Positions 17,398 to 27,177 of a stretch of DNA of 64,000 bases are shown piece by piece (position 1 is the stretch's first letter; each line of letters begins with the position of its first letter). This DNA is from Mesorhizobium sp. Lineage in GTDB: Bacteria; Pseudomonadota; Alphaproteobacteria; Rhizobiales; Rhizobiaceae. A model generated the notes under the pieces. It saw only the letters and a list, made by a program, of their open reading frames with translations. It was not told the DNA's origin and searched no databases. Position numbers and translations under genes: made by a program. The stretch spans positions 1-64,000 of the forward strand of contig SAPZ01000009.1 in NCBI GenBank assembly GCA_004020875.1, read 5' to 3'.

Positions 17398-18243
17398 TCA
17401 AAGCGGAGCTGGGATGGTAAAATTCGGCCGGAACGTATCCATGGTGGCGCCGTTGCGATCCTCGGAGAGCAAGGTATCCGAACCGAAGCTTGCCCGCAGA
17501 CCAATCACATATTTGTGGATGTTCACACTTCCAGAACCTTCCGAGAAGGTCAGGTGGTCCAGTTGGTAGCGGCCAAACACCGACCAAGGTGTCCCCGAGA
17601 ATCGGTAGGTAGCCTGCAATGCCGCCGTGACAGTATCGAAATGTCCGCCAAAACCGGACAGCCGCGAGAAGCCGAGTTCACCATCGAAGCGAAGGTCGTC
17701 CTGCGCGAAATATCGCACGACGCCACGGCCGCCCCAATTGTCGAAATGTTCGGACTCGCCGCTGGCCCGCAACTGCCCGTAATAGGCCTGACCGTAGAGT
17801 GTCACGTTGCCGAAATAGGCCTGAGCCTCGGGACCGACGGTGAAAGTGTAAAGGCCTGCGTCGCCGATCCCCTCGTCCCCGCCATATCCATTGATCGTCG
17901 CAAAGCCGCCGAGAGCGTACGAACTCGGATCGCGCCAGTAGCCGTGGACGGCGCCGCCATAGCTATAAATGTTGGTTCCTTCCACCCACAGCGAATCAAT
18001 CACCGCGTCGGTCTGAATGTTCCAGCGGGCGTCTATCGGGAAGTTGATCCGAGCCGCGCCACCGGCGGTCGTGCCGTTTGCGTCGTCCCCGGGCGTCGAG
18101 AAATGGATGCCGCCAAGATAAATCTCGCCGTAGCCGGAAATATGCGGCTGTGCGAGTTCCTGGTCCAGAACGACCGGTGCATCAGCGGCGAAAGCCGATG
18201 TTGCCGTTGCCGCAATCGCGGCGCTGAGAAAAAGGCGATGCAT
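17398..18243 (-). CDS. Outer-membrane beta-barrel / porin-like protein
   Basis: A 281-residue protein with a cleavable signal peptide (MHRLFLSAAIAATATSAFA). The rest is rich in alternating hydrophobic and aromatic stretches with many Gly and Tyr residues, such as YFGNVTLYGQAYYGQLRAS, as expected of a beta-barrel. It lacks a recognisable named family beyond porin-like; such proteins are common in Rhizobiales. It ends without a classic terminal Phe, which leaves the outer-membrane location less than certain. It is monocistronic. Confidence 0.6.
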   Translation of the reverse strand: MHRLFLSAAIAATATSAFAADAPVVLDQELAQPHISGYGEIYLGGIHFSTPGDDANGTTAGGAARINFPIDARWNIQTDAVIDSLWVEGTNIYSYGGAVHGYWRDPSSYALGGFATINGYGGDEGIGDAGLYTFTVGPEAQAYFGNVTLYGQAYYGQLRASGESEHFDNWGGRGVVRYFAQDDLRFDGELGFSRLSGFGGHFDTVTAALQATYRFSGTPWSVFGRYQLDHLTFSEGSGSVNIHKYVIGLRASFGSDTLLSEDRNGATMDTFRPNFTIPAPL

Positions 18244-18421
18244 CCAGATGCCCCCAAACGATCAAAATCGACGCTTTGTTTCTACCCCTGCAGCACTGCA
18301 TAGGCCAGGTTCAGCACTGCGGTTGATGGCGCAAACGCTTGTTTTTCTCGTCATATGAGGCATTGCTGCAACGGCGTCGGCAATCGCCGCCTGCGCAACG
18401 AGCGTTTGCCTCTTCGGCGCC

Positions 18422-18853
18422 TCAGTTGGTGACGACGATCCGCGTGTTGCCGAAGCCGACTTCCTTGACCATCGTATAGAAGGTCGCGGCGTTGGCCGGA
18501 TGCAGGCGCACGCAGCCATGCGACGCCGGGCGCCCCAGATTTCTCACGGCCCCGGTACCGTGAATGGCGTAGCCGCCGTGGAAGAACACCGAATAGGGCA
18601 TCGGCGAGTTGTCATACTTGCGCGAATACCACATGCGTGCCGTCCACTGCGGCCGGTAGCTGCCGCGCGGCGTGAAGTAACCCTTGCGCGCGGTCGACAC
18701 GTTCCAGCGATAGAGCACCTGCCCGTATTTGCTAACGGTCATGGTCTGTGTCGAGACGTCGATATTGGCGACCAGCGTGGCTGCCCGGCTTGCGATGGAC
18801 ATGCCGAACAACGCGGTTGCCAGCACGGTTGCCATGAGAACGAAGCTTTTCAT
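18422..18853 (-). CDS. L,D-transpeptidase (YkuD domain)
   Basis: A 143-residue exported enzyme with signal peptide MKSFVLMATVLATALFGMS.., followed by a compact YkuD domain. The catalytic motif is SHGCVRLHPANA with the nucleophilic cysteine, preceded by the histidine of YAIHGTGAVRNLG. It forms 3-3 crosslinks in peptidoglycan or attaches outer-membrane proteins to it. The frame extends to 18955, but the signal peptide supports the ATG at 18853, with AAGGGG about 10 bases upstream. The 177-base gap toward the porin-like gene contains no gene, only a distant GCAAACGCT/AGCGTTTGC inverted pair. Confidence 0.88.
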   Translation of the reverse strand: MKSFVLMATVLATALFGMSIASRAATLVANIDVSTQTMTVSKYGQVLYRWNVSTARKGYFTPRGSYRPQWTARMWYSRKYDNSPMPYSVFFHGGYAIHGTGAVRNLGRPASHGCVRLHPANAATFYTMVKEVGFGNTRIVVTN

Positions 18854-19115
18854 GCGATCAAACCCCTTTGATTGCCCCCTGCCATTCGCGCGGTTTTTCC
18901 ATCTTTTTGCCGGCAGATGCGTTAAATACCACACACTCCTTGACGATTCCGCCAATCCAATGCGATGAATTTGAACGATTTTCCCGGCATAGTTGCCGCG
19001 CCGACGCGCACCCTCTGGAGTTTAGGAGAGCGCGTTGGGCCATGCCCGGATCGTCGTCTGGCAATGGGTGACTGCTTGCTTGCAAAAGTGCTGCGTTCCT
19101 TCTTCAATCCACCGA

Positions 19116-20393
19116 ATGAGTGAACGACTTTTCAAGGCGGTCGAGGACCGGGTCGACGACCTGGTCGCACTGACCGCGGACCTGATCCGCTTCCCGACCG
19201 TCAATCCGCCAGGCGAGGCCTATCGGCCATGCGCCGAGTTCCTTGGCGCGCGCCTGAAGAAACTCGGCTTCGAAATCGAATTCATCCGTGCCGAGGGCGC
19301 GCCAGGCGACAGCGACCGCTATCCGCGCGTCAACGTGGTCGCCCGCTTCGACCGCCGCTCGCCCGGCCCCTGCGTGCATTTCAACTCACATATCGACGTG
19401 GTCGAGGCCGGCGACGGCTGGACCGTCGATCCCTTTGCCGGCGTGGTGAAGGACGGCAGGGTCTATGGCCGCGGCGCATGCGACATGAAGGGCGGCCTGG
19501 CCGCTTCGGTCATCGCCGTCGAAGCCTTCATGCGCACCCATCCCGACTTTCCCGGCGCCATCGAGATATCGGGCACGGCAGACGAGGAATCGGGCGGTTT
19601 CGGCGGCGTCGCCCATCTGGCCAGGCTTGGCTATTTCTCCAAGCCGAAGGTCGACCACGTCATCATCCCCGAGCCGTTGAACAAGGATCGCATCTGCCTT
19701 GGCCATCGCGGCGTCTGGTGGGCCGAGATCGAGACCAAGGGCGAGATCGCGCACGGCTCTATGCCGTTCCTTGGCGACAATGCGGTGCGCCATATGGGCG
19801 CCGTCCTGCAGGCCTTCGAGGCGGAATTGTTCCCGGCGCTCGACCGCAAGATGACGCGCATGCCGGTGGTGCCGGAAGGCGCCCGACGCTCGACCATGAA
19901 CATCAATTCCATCCATGGCGGCCAGACCGAGGACTTCCGGCCCGGACTTCCCTCGCCCAACGTGCCTGATTGGTGCCGGCTCACCATCGACCGGCGCTTC
20001 CTGCTCGAAGAGGATATCGCCACCGTCAAAGGCGAGGTCACCGGCATCCTGGAGCGGCTGAAACGCGAGCGCAAGAAATTCGATTACGAAATCCGCGACC
20101 TGATGGAGGTGCTGCCGCTGATGACCGAGCGCGACGCGCCGGTGGTGAAGGCCGTCGCGAAAGGCATCATGGAGGTGTTCGACCGCGAGCCTGACTATGT
20201 GATCTCGCCCGGCACCTACGACCAGAAGCACGTCGCACGCCTCGGCCACCTCTATGACTGCATCGCCTACGGCCCCGGCATTCTCGACCTCGCGCATAGG
20301 CCGGACGAATGGGTGGGCATCGCCGACATGGTGGAATCGGCCAAGGTGATGGCGATCGGCCTCAATGTGCTCTTGCGCGGCACGACCGGCTAA
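19116..20393 (+). CDS. M20 family deacylase/peptidase (ArgE/DapE-like)
   Basis: A 425-residue zinc hydrolase. Metal-ligand motifs are visible: FNSHIDVVEAGDGWTVDPF, GRGACDMKGGLAA, TADEESGGFGG and a late GTYDQKHVARLG region. M20 enzymes cleave N-acyl groups or small peptides in the cytoplasm. The family-like N-terminus MSERLFKAVEDRVDDL sets the start at 19116, although the frame begins at 19035. It lies 115 bases upstream of a peptide-type ABC importer in the same direction. The imported solute is therefore probably an N-acyl amino acid or short peptide that this enzyme hydrolyses. Confidence 0.82.
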   Translation: MSERLFKAVEDRVDDLVALTADLIRFPTVNPPGEAYRPCAEFLGARLKKLGFEIEFIRAEGAPGDSDRYPRVNVVARFDRRSPGPCVHFNSHIDVVEAGDGWTVDPFAGVVKDGRVYGRGACDMKGGLAASVIAVEAFMRTHPDFPGAIEISGTADEESGGFGGVAHLARLGYFSKPKVDHVIIPEPLNKDRICLGHRGVWWAEIETKGEIAHGSMPFLGDNAVRHMGAVLQAFEAELFPALDRKMTRMPVVPEGARRSTMNINSIHGGQTEDFRPGLPSPNVPDWCRLTIDRRFLLEEDIATVKGEVTGILERLKRERKKFDYEIRDLMEVLPLMTERDAPVVKAVAKGIMEVFDREPDYVISPGTYDQKHVARLGHLYDCIAYGPGILDLAHRPDEWVGIADMVESAKVMAIGLNVLLRGTTG

Positions 20394-20508
20394 TGGGCAA
20401 AAACATTCCGCCTGGCCCCGCCGGGCAGCACGAAACGCAATTTACTCGCACGCGAAATCACGCTTCTATCCGCCAGCTTGAGCAGGTTTGAGCAATGGGA
20501 GTTCAGCG

Positions 20509-21990
20509 ATGAAACTGTGGAAGACCATCCTGGCCGCGGCTGCCCTGTCGCTTGCCGCCGCCACGTCGGCCCTTGCCGCGCGCACCGATCTCACGCTCGG
20601 CATCGTGCTCGAGCCGCCGCATCTCGATCCGACCGCCGGCGCGGCCGCGGCCATCGGCGAGGTCACCTATGCCAATGTCTTTGAAGGCCTGACGCGCATC
20701 GACGACAACGGCCAGGTTCAGCCCGGTCTCGCCGAGAGCTGGGCCGTTTCCGACGACGGCAAGGTCTACACGTTCAAGCTGCATTCCGGCGTGAAGTTCC
20801 ACGATGGCTCGGCCTTCAGCGCCGACGATGTGAAATTCTCGCTGGACCGGGCGCGCGCCAAGGACTCGCTCAATCCGCAAAAGCAGCTTTTTGCTCACAT
20901 CACCGATGTCACGGCGGTCGATCCGACGATCGTCAAGGTCACTCTCGACGGGCCGCAAGGCAGTTTTCTCTACAACATGGGCCAGGTTGCGGCGGTGATC
21001 GTGGCGAAGAGGTCGGCCGACGGCAACAAGGACAAGCCGATCGGCACCGGTCCGTTCAAGCTCGATCACTGGGCCAAGGGTTCGGAGATCACGCTCGTCA
21101 AGAACACGGAATACTGGGGTACAGCCGCCGCGCTCGACAAGGCGACATTCCGTATCGTGCCGGATGCGGCCGCGGCTGTCCCCGCCTTGCTCTCGGGCGA
21201 CATCCAGGCTTTCGCCAACATGCCCGCGCAGGACGCGCTCGGACAGATCCAGTCCGATCCGCGCTTCAGCGTCGTGATCGGCTCGACCGAGGGTGAGACG
21301 ATCCTGTCGATCAACAACAAGAAGCCACCCTTCGACAAGCTCGCGGTGCGGCAGGCGCTCGCCTCGGCGATCGATCGCAGCGCCATCATCGCAGCCGCCT
21401 CGAACGGTCTTGGAAAGCCGATCGGCTCTCATTTCTCGCCAGGCGACGCGGGCTATGTCGATCTCACCGGCGTCTATCCGCACGACATCGCCAAGGCCAA
21501 GGAGTATCTGAAGGAAGCGGGGCTGGAGAACGGCTTCTCGGCCACGCTCAAGCTGCCGCCCGTACCTTACGCACGCGACGGCGGCCAGGTGATTCAGTCC
21601 CAACTGAAGGAGATCGGGGTCAATCTGCAGATCATTCCGGTCGAATGGGCGGAGTGGCTGAGCCAGGTCTTCACCAACAAGGACTACGACCTGACCATTG
21701 TTTCCCATGTCGAGCCGAACGACATCGATATCTATTCGCGGCCCGGCTACTATTTCCAGTATGACAACCCGAAGTTCAACGATGTCATCAAGGCGCTCGG
21801 CACCGCGGTCGACAAGGATAAGAGACTGGAACTGCTGGGCGAGGCGCAGAAGATTCTCGCGCACGACGTGCCCGCTGTCTACCTGTTCGAGCTGCCCAAG
21901 ATCGGCGTCTGGGACGCTAAGCTGCAGGGCATGTGGACGAACTGGCCGATCGAGGCGGATGATCTCACCAAGGTGAAGTGGACGGATTGA
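20509..21990 (+). CDS. ABC transporter periplasmic solute-binding protein, peptide/nickel family 5
   Basis: A 493-residue exported binding protein with signal peptide MKLWKTILAAAALSLAAATS.. and the SBP family 5 fold. Characteristic segments are PPHLDPTAGAAAAIGEV, the cluster-5 core YTFKLHSGVKFHDGSAF and ANVFEGLTRID. It starts at the ATG after GGGAG at 20509; an in-frame ATG at 20488 would add seven residues. Proteins of this family deliver di- or oligopeptides, nickel or opines to their permease. It is the first transporter gene of a four-gene unit ending at 25451. Confidence 0.9.
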   Translation: MKLWKTILAAAALSLAAATSALAARTDLTLGIVLEPPHLDPTAGAAAAIGEVTYANVFEGLTRIDDNGQVQPGLAESWAVSDDGKVYTFKLHSGVKFHDGSAFSADDVKFSLDRARAKDSLNPQKQLFAHITDVTAVDPTIVKVTLDGPQGSFLYNMGQVAAVIVAKRSADGNKDKPIGTGPFKLDHWAKGSEITLVKNTEYWGTAAALDKATFRIVPDAAAAVPALLSGDIQAFANMPAQDALGQIQSDPRFSVVIGSTEGETILSINNKKPPFDKLAVRQALASAIDRSAIIAAASNGLGKPIGSHFSPGDAGYVDLTGVYPHDIAKAKEYLKEAGLENGFSATLKLPPVPYARDGGQVIQSQLKEIGVNLQIIPVEWAEWLSQVFTNKDYDLTIVSHVEPNDIDIYSRPGYYFQYDNPKFNDVIKALGTAVDKDKRLELLGEAQKILAHDVPAVYLFELPKIGVWDAKLQGMWTNWPIEADDLTKVKWTD

Positions 21991-22018
21991 GCCCGGCGCG
22001 ATCGCCCGATCGCTTCCC

Positions 22019-22966
22019 ATGACCGCCTACCTCCTGAAACGCCTCATCATCGCGGCTCTCACCCTGGTGCTGGCCTCGATGGTGGTGTTCGCGATCATGG
22101 AGGTCCTGCCGGGAGACCCGGCGCGCCTGATGCTGGGCCTCAATGCCAGCGCCGATCAGGTGGAGTTGCTGCGCAACCAGATGGGGCTGAACGCGCCGCT
22201 GGTGCTGCGCTATCTGCACTGGGCAGGTGGCTTGCTCAGGCTCGATTTCGGCCGCTCCTACACCTATTCGGTTCCCGTCATCGATCTGGTGCGGGAACGC
22301 GTTGCCGTCTCCTTGCCCCTGGCGCTGATTGCACTGGCGCTTTCGACCATCATCGCCATTCCGGTCGGCGTGTTCTCGGCCAGCCGCCAGGGCCGCGCGG
22401 GCGACACGCTGGCCATGGGCGCGGCCCAGCTCGGCGTCGCCGTGCCGAATTTCTGGTTCGCGCTGATACTGATCTATCTCTTCGCCGTCTGGTTGCATCT
22501 GGTGCCGGCCGGCGGCTTTCCGGGTTGGAATGCCGGCATCTGGCCTGCGTTGAAATCCCTGATCCTGCCGGCCGTGGCCCTGGCCTTACCGCAGGCGGCG
22601 ATCCTGGGCCGCGTCGCCCGCTCGGCGCTGATCGAGGTGCTCAACGAGGACTATATCCGCACCGCACGCGCCAAGGGACTGCCCTATCGCGCCGTGCTGT
22701 GGCGACATGGGCTGCGCAACGCCATGATCCCTGTGCTCACCATCCTCGGCCTACAATTCGCCTTCCTGCTCGCTGGCACCATCATCATCGAGAATGTCTT
22801 CTACCTGCCTGGCCTCGGTCGGCTGATCTTCCAGGCCATCACCCAGCGCGACCTGATCGTGGTCGAGAGCATCGTCATGCTGCTGGTCGCCGCCGTGATC
22901 CTCATCAACCTCCTTGTCGATTTCTCCTACGCCATCGTCGACCCGCGCCTTAGAGGCCGGCAATGA
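22019..22966 (+). CDS. ABC transporter permease, DppB type
   Basis: A 315-residue inner-membrane permease with about six transmembrane helices. It begins MTAYLLKRLIIAALTLVLAS, the usual DppB opening. The cytoplasmic EAA loop that contacts the ATPase is visible around YIRTARAKGLPYRAVLWRHG. It overlaps the next permease gene by 4 bases (ATGA), which implies translational coupling. Confidence 0.92.
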   Translation: MTAYLLKRLIIAALTLVLASMVVFAIMEVLPGDPARLMLGLNASADQVELLRNQMGLNAPLVLRYLHWAGGLLRLDFGRSYTYSVPVIDLVRERVAVSLPLALIALALSTIIAIPVGVFSASRQGRAGDTLAMGAAQLGVAVPNFWFALILIYLFAVWLHLVPAGGFPGWNAGIWPALKSLILPAVALALPQAAILGRVARSALIEVLNEDYIRTARAKGLPYRAVLWRHGLRNAMIPVLTILGLQFAFLLAGTIIIENVFYLPGLGRLIFQAITQRDLIVVESIVMLLVAAVILINLLVDFSYAIVDPRLRGRQ

Positions 22967-23832
22967 CCATGCGCTTCGACCTGCCCGAGGAAACCCTTGC
23001 TGGCGTGCTGGCCAAGGCCTTCAGCAACCGCTCCTTCCTGATCGGTCTGGCCATCACGCTGCTGATCGTGGCCGTCGCGCTCATCTCCTTCGTCTGGACG
23101 CCTTACGACGTCACCAGGCTGGTGATTGCCGACAAGACGCAGGCGCCATCTTGGGTGCACTGGTTCGGCACTGATCATTTCGGCCGCGACATCCTGTCGA
23201 TGGTCATGGTCGGCGCCCGCAACTCGATCGCCGTCGCGCTGGTCGCGGTCGGCATCGGCATGGGCATCGGTGTGCCGCTCGGCGGTTTGGCCGCGGCGCG
23301 CGGCGGCCTGGCCGACGAGGCTCTGATGCGCGTCAACGATCTCGTCTTCGCCTTTCCGGCATTGCTCTCGGCGATCATGATCACCGCGATCTTTGGCCCG
23401 GGCGCCGTCAACGCCATCATCGCCATCGGCATCTTCAACATCCCTGTTTTCGCCCGCGTCGCCCGCGCGGGCGCTTTGGCCATCTGGACGCGCGAGTTCA
23501 TTCTCGCCGCGCGCGCCGCCGGCAAGGGTGTGACGCGCATCAGCATCGAGCACATCCTGCCCAACATCGCGACGCTGCTGCTGGTCCAGGGCACGATCCA
23601 GTTTGCGCTGGGCATCCTCGCCGAAGCGGGGCTTTCCTATGTCGGCTTGGGCGCCCAGCCGCCGATGCCGAGCTGGGGCCGCATGCTGTTCGATGCGCAG
23701 ACACGCATGGTAACCGCGCCCTGGATGGCGATCTTCCCCGGCATGGCTATCGTCGTCACCGTGCTTGGGCTGAACCTGCTCGGCGACGGCATCGCCGACA
23801 TCCTCGATCCGAAATCGAGGCGGCGCCGATGA
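22963..23832 (+). CDS. ABC transporter permease, DppC type
   Basis: A 289-residue permease with an N-terminal cytoplasmic segment, a first helix at about 28-48 and five further helices. The DppC-typical motif is WFGTDHFGRDILSMVMVGA, and the EAA loop is FILAARAAGKGVTRISIEH. It overlaps DppB upstream and the ATPase downstream by 4 bases each, so the three are translated together. Confidence 0.92.
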   Translation: MTMRFDLPEETLAGVLAKAFSNRSFLIGLAITLLIVAVALISFVWTPYDVTRLVIADKTQAPSWVHWFGTDHFGRDILSMVMVGARNSIAVALVAVGIGMGIGVPLGGLAAARGGLADEALMRVNDLVFAFPALLSAIMITAIFGPGAVNAIIAIGIFNIPVFARVARAGALAIWTREFILAARAAGKGVTRISIEHILPNIATLLLVQGTIQFALGILAEAGLSYVGLGAQPPMPSWGRMLFDAQTRMVTAPWMAIFPGMAIVVTVLGLNLLGDGIADILDPKSRRRR

Positions 23833-25451
23833 GCCTGCTCGAGATCGAGAACCTGTCGCTAGTGATCGGCGCCACACCGATCCTGAAGGGCGTTGAGCTG
23901 ACAGTCTCGCCGGGCGAGGTCGTGGGCCTTGTCGGCGAATCCGGCTCCGGCAAGTCGATGACGGCGCTGACGATTATGCAGCTCCTCCCCCATCTCGCGC
24001 GCGCCGAGGGGCGCGTGACCTTCGACGGCATCGACATCCTGCGCGCCACCGAAGACCAGATGTGCGCCTTGCGCGGCGACGATATCGGCATGGTCTTCCA
24101 GGAGCCGATGACGGCGCTCAATCCTGTCAAGACGATCGGCGAACAGGTGGCCGAAGGCATTCGCTGGCACACCAAGGCGGGCCGCGCCGAAGGCGAGGAC
24201 CGTGCGCGAAAAATCCTCGACCGCGTCGGACTGCCGGAAGCCAAGTTCCCGCTGTCTCGCTACCCGCACGAACTGTCCGGCGGCCAGCGCCAGCGCGTCG
24301 TCATCGCGATCGCCTGCGCGCTGAAACCAAAGCTCCTGATCGCGGACGAGCCGACGACGGCCCTCGACGTGGTGCTGCAGGCGCAGATCCTCGACCTGTT
24401 GCGCGATCTGGTCCGCGAAAACCGCATGGGCCTGCTGCTCATCTCGCACGACCTCGCCGTCGTGACCGAGATGGCCGATCGCCTGACCATCCTGCGCAAC
24501 GGTGAGGTGACGGATGCCGGCGAAACCGCACGCACATTGTCGGAGCAACAGCATCCCTACACGCGCGAGCTGGCGCTGGCCTCCATGCACTTGCCGGCGC
24601 GGCCGAAACCGCACCTTGCCGGATCGGCAAAACCCTTGCTCGAAGTCGAAGGTGTCGTCCGGGATTATCCAGGACAACGCATGTCCCTGTTCCGGCCGGC
24701 GCAGCCGATCCGCGCCGTCGACGATGTCTCGCTCACCATCGAGCCCGCGCAATCCGTGGCGCTCGTCGGGCGCTCAGGCTGCGGCAAGTCCACCCTGGCC
24801 CGCATGATCCTCGCCTTGGACAAGCCGACCGCAGGCACGATCCGCTTTCGCGGCGAGGCCATCACCGGAAAGGCGGAAGCCGAGCTGAAGCCGGCCCGCC
24901 GCGACATGCAGGTCGTGTTCCAGGATCCCTACGGCTCCTTCGACCCGCGCCAGAAGGTGGAGAAGCTGGTGGCCGAGCCGCTGCATCTTCTGCTAAAGCA
25001 GCCGACGCAGGCTGAGCGCCGCGAGATGGTCGCACATGCGCTCGACGAAGTCGGGCTCGGGCCACGCGACATGGACAAATACCCGCATGAATTCTCGGGC
25101 GGCCAGCGCCAGCGCCTGTCGATCGCCCGCGCCATCATCACCCGCCCAAAGCTGGTGGTGGCCGACGAGCCGGTCTCGGCGCTGGACGTCTCTATCCGTG
25201 CCCAGATCCTCGATCTTTTCGCCGAGCTCAACCAGAAGCTAGGCATCGCCTATCTCTTCATCACCCATGACCTGACCGTCGCCCGCGCCATGGCGGACGA
25301 GGTTCTGGTCATGCATGAAGGCAAGATCGTCGAGCGCGGCCGGACCGCCGATATGCTCGACCATCCGCGTTCCGAACCGGCACGGGCGCTGGTCGCGGCC
25401 GTCCCGGACCTACATCGCGCGATTGCGCGCAAAATGCAGGAACAGGGGTAA
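23829..25451 (+). CDS. ABC transporter ATPase, fused DppD-DppF type
   Basis: A 540-residue protein with two complete nucleotide-binding domains. The first has Walker A GESGSGKS near residue 37, signature LSGGQRQRV and Walker B LLIADEPTTALD. The second has Walker A GRSGCGKST near 317, signature FSGGQRQRL and Walker B LVVADEPVSALD. Two-domain fusions replace separate DppD and DppF in many Rhizobiales. Each half also shows the oligopeptide-transporter C-terminal extension. It powers the importer encoded upstream. Confidence 0.93.
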   Translation: MSLLEIENLSLVIGATPILKGVELTVSPGEVVGLVGESGSGKSMTALTIMQLLPHLARAEGRVTFDGIDILRATEDQMCALRGDDIGMVFQEPMTALNPVKTIGEQVAEGIRWHTKAGRAEGEDRARKILDRVGLPEAKFPLSRYPHELSGGQRQRVVIAIACALKPKLLIADEPTTALDVVLQAQILDLLRDLVRENRMGLLLISHDLAVVTEMADRLTILRNGEVTDAGETARTLSEQQHPYTRELALASMHLPARPKPHLAGSAKPLLEVEGVVRDYPGQRMSLFRPAQPIRAVDDVSLTIEPAQSVALVGRSGCGKSTLARMILALDKPTAGTIRFRGEAITGKAEAELKPARRDMQVVFQDPYGSFDPRQKVEKLVAEPLHLLLKQPTQAERREMVAHALDEVGLGPRDMDKYPHEFSGGQRQRLSIARAIITRPKLVVADEPVSALDVSIRAQILDLFAELNQKLGIAYLFITHDLTVARAMADEVLVMHEGKIVERGRTADMLDHPRSEPARALVAAVPDLHRAIARKMQEQG

Positions 25452-25470
25452 GCCAGCCTATTCCTGGACG

Positions 25471-25514
25471 CGATCCCGTGCGGAAAACCGCTTCACACTT
25501 TTCCTGGAATTGCG
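25471..25514 (-). repeat. Rhizobial palindromic repeat, copy B (reverse)
   Basis: On the minus strand this region reads CAATTCCAGGAAAAGTGTGA then AGCGGTTTTCCGC. It closely matches the element at 39951 (CAATTCCAGGATAAGTGTGA then CGCGGTTTTCCAC), so both belong to one dispersed family. It lies between two convergent genes. Confidence 0.7.
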
Positions 25515-25940
25515 TCAGCCCTCCGGCTTCACCAGATCGACCGGGCTGATGTCGAGCAAGTCGAGCGTGCGGCGCAGCAGCTTCACCTCACTCTCCGCCA
25601 GCTTGGCGTCGGCCTTGGCGATCTCGGCCATGTGGCGCGCAAGCAGCTTGCGCCGCTCGACATCGAGATCGCGGAACAGCGCGATCGCCTGCGAGCCGTT
25701 GGTCTCGTAGCCATAGTCGTTGAGATATTCGATGACGCTATCGATCGAGGTCTCCGGGATACCGAAGGCCTCCTTGCAGATGTGGCGGAAGACAACCATT
25801 TCGCTCTCCGAAACCGACCCGTCGGCCAGGATCATGCGAAACAGCATCAAAAGCTCCGCCGAAAGCACCGGATCGTCCGCCACTTTGCGCACACCCGGGT
25901 CACCGTCGAAGATCGAACGTATCTGGTCGAGCAGCGCCAT
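25515..25940 (-). CDS. TerB family tellurite-resistance-like protein
   Basis: A 141-residue all-helical protein with the TerB fold. Acidic, metal-binding-like segments are LFRMILADGSVSESEMVVF and AEIAKADAKLAESEVKLLR. TerB-like proteins appear in stress and metal-response settings, and the single-domain form is common in Rhizobiales without any tellurite operon. The ATG at 25940 gives the family-like N-terminus MALLDQIRSIFDGD; the frame reaches 26000. It is divergent from the permease gene downstream. The role is unknown. Confidence 0.75.
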   Translation of the reverse strand: MALLDQIRSIFDGDPGVRKVADDPVLSAELLMLFRMILADGSVSESEMVVFRHICKEAFGIPETSIDSVIEYLNDYGYETNGSQAIALFRDLDVERRKLLARHMAEIAKADAKLAESEVKLLRRTLDLLDISPVDLVKPEG

Positions 25941-26050
25941 CGCCACCAAGCTCCCTTTGCGATTCCGTGAGATTGTTAGCGTGGAATCGCTCTTGCGCAA
26001 ACGGGGCGAGCATGTTGGAAGCTGCGGTTTCCTTCCAGCATCCCTCTCCG

Positions 26051-26836
26051 ATGATCGATCTTACCCTGCAGACCATCCTCATCCTGATTGCCGCCGCCTT
26101 TGCCGCCGGCTTCGTCGACTCGATCGCGGGCGGCGGCGGGCTGATCACGATCCCGGCGCTGCTGCTCGCCGGCTTTTCGCCGGTCGCAGCACTCGGCACC
26201 AACAAATTGCAGGGCATGTTCGGGTCCGGCTCGGCCACCATCCATTATGCTGCCAACGGCCAGGTCGACCTGCGCCGCCAGCTGCCGTCGGCGCTGCTGG
26301 CGCTTGCCGGCGGCGCGGTTGGCGCCCTTTTGGCGACCGTCGTCCCCGGCGATTTCCTGCGCGCCATCCTGCCGCTGCTACTGATCGCGATTGCGCTCTA
26401 TTTCGCGCTGAAGCCGAACATGGACGACGTCGACCGTGCCGAACGGCTGTCGCCCTTCTTGTTCGGACTGATCATCCCGCCGCTGGTCGGCTTCTATGAC
26501 GGTGTCTTCGGTCCCGGCGCCGGCTCCTTCTACATGCTCGCTTTCGTCACGCTTGCCGGCTACGGCGTGCTCAAGGCGACGGCGCACACCAAGCTGCTCA
26601 ATTTCGCCTCCAACATCGGCGGCTTCGTCGTCTTCGCCGCCGTCGGCGTCATCGGCTGGAAGGTCGGCCTGATGATGGGCGCAGCACAATTCATCGGCGC
26701 CCGCGTCGGCGCGAGCCTTGCCATCCGCATCGGCGCCAGGCTGATCAAGCCGCTGCTGGTGGTCGTCTGCTTGGCGCTCGCCGCGAAGCTGCTGGCCGAC
26801 CTGGCCAACCCCCTGCGCCAGCTAATTGGTATGTGA
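26051..26836 (+). CDS. TSUP family (TauE/SafE) membrane transporter
   Basis: A protein of about 261 residues with seven to eight hydrophobic helices and the family opening FAAGFVDSIAGGGGLITIPALLL. A second half-repeat is FYDGVFGPGAGSFYML. TSUP proteins move sulfite, sulfoacetate or other small organosulfur anions. I chose the ATG at 26051 (MIDLTLQT). A second ATG at 26012 has a better ribosome site (GGGGCGAG) and would add 13 residues. No sulfur gene is adjacent, so the substrate is unassigned. Confidence 0.85.
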   Translation: MIDLTLQTILILIAAAFAAGFVDSIAGGGGLITIPALLLAGFSPVAALGTNKLQGMFGSGSATIHYAANGQVDLRRQLPSALLALAGGAVGALLATVVPGDFLRAILPLLLIAIALYFALKPNMDDVDRAERLSPFLFGLIIPPLVGFYDGVFGPGAGSFYMLAFVTLAGYGVLKATAHTKLLNFASNIGGFVVFAAVGVIGWKVGLMMGAAQFIGARVGASLAIRIGARLIKPLLVVVCLALAAKLLADLANPLRQLIGM

Positions 26837-26887
26837 CCGCACCGCTGGTAGAATAAGCGCGCGCGAATCATGTTGGAGGGACTAGAC

Positions 26888-27058
26888 ATGAATCTCAGTG
26901 CACCTACCCAAATCGTGTTCATTATTTCGTTGGTCATCGCCGTCATCGGCCTTCTCGCCGCGCTTGGCGTCCTTGCATTCATTCCGCTTGCGTCCGTTTG
27001 GATCATGCTCATCGCCTACATCGTGCTCGCCGCCGGCTGTTTGATGCGCGGCGCTTGA
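26888..27058 (+). CDS. Small hydrophobic membrane protein
   Basis: A 56-residue protein with two predicted membrane helices (QIVFIISLVIAVIGLLAALG and VWIMLIAYIVLAAGCL). The start at 26888 follows a strong GGAGGGA ribosome site, and a good terminator lies 26 bases after the stop, so expression is likely. I do not recognise a functional family. Confidence 0.7.
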   Translation: MNLSAPTQIVFIISLVIAVIGLLAALGVLAFIPLASVWIMLIAYIVLAAGCLMRGA

Positions 27059-27083
27059 AATTCGCAGATCTCAGGCAACTCGG

Positions 27084-27109
27084 AGCGCCCGGCCCTGCCG
27101 GGCGCTTTT
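27084..27109 (+). terminator. Intrinsic terminator
   Basis: A perfect 9-base-pair stem (AGCGCCCGG / CCGGGCGCT) with loop CCCTG is followed by TTTT. It ends the small membrane-protein gene and faces the 3' end of cobQ. Confidence 0.9.
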
Positions 27110-27177
27110 GATATCTCGCCAAGGCAGCGACTCCAGCGATGCGGGAAAGCCGCCGTCAAACCTTCTGCATCGAGCAC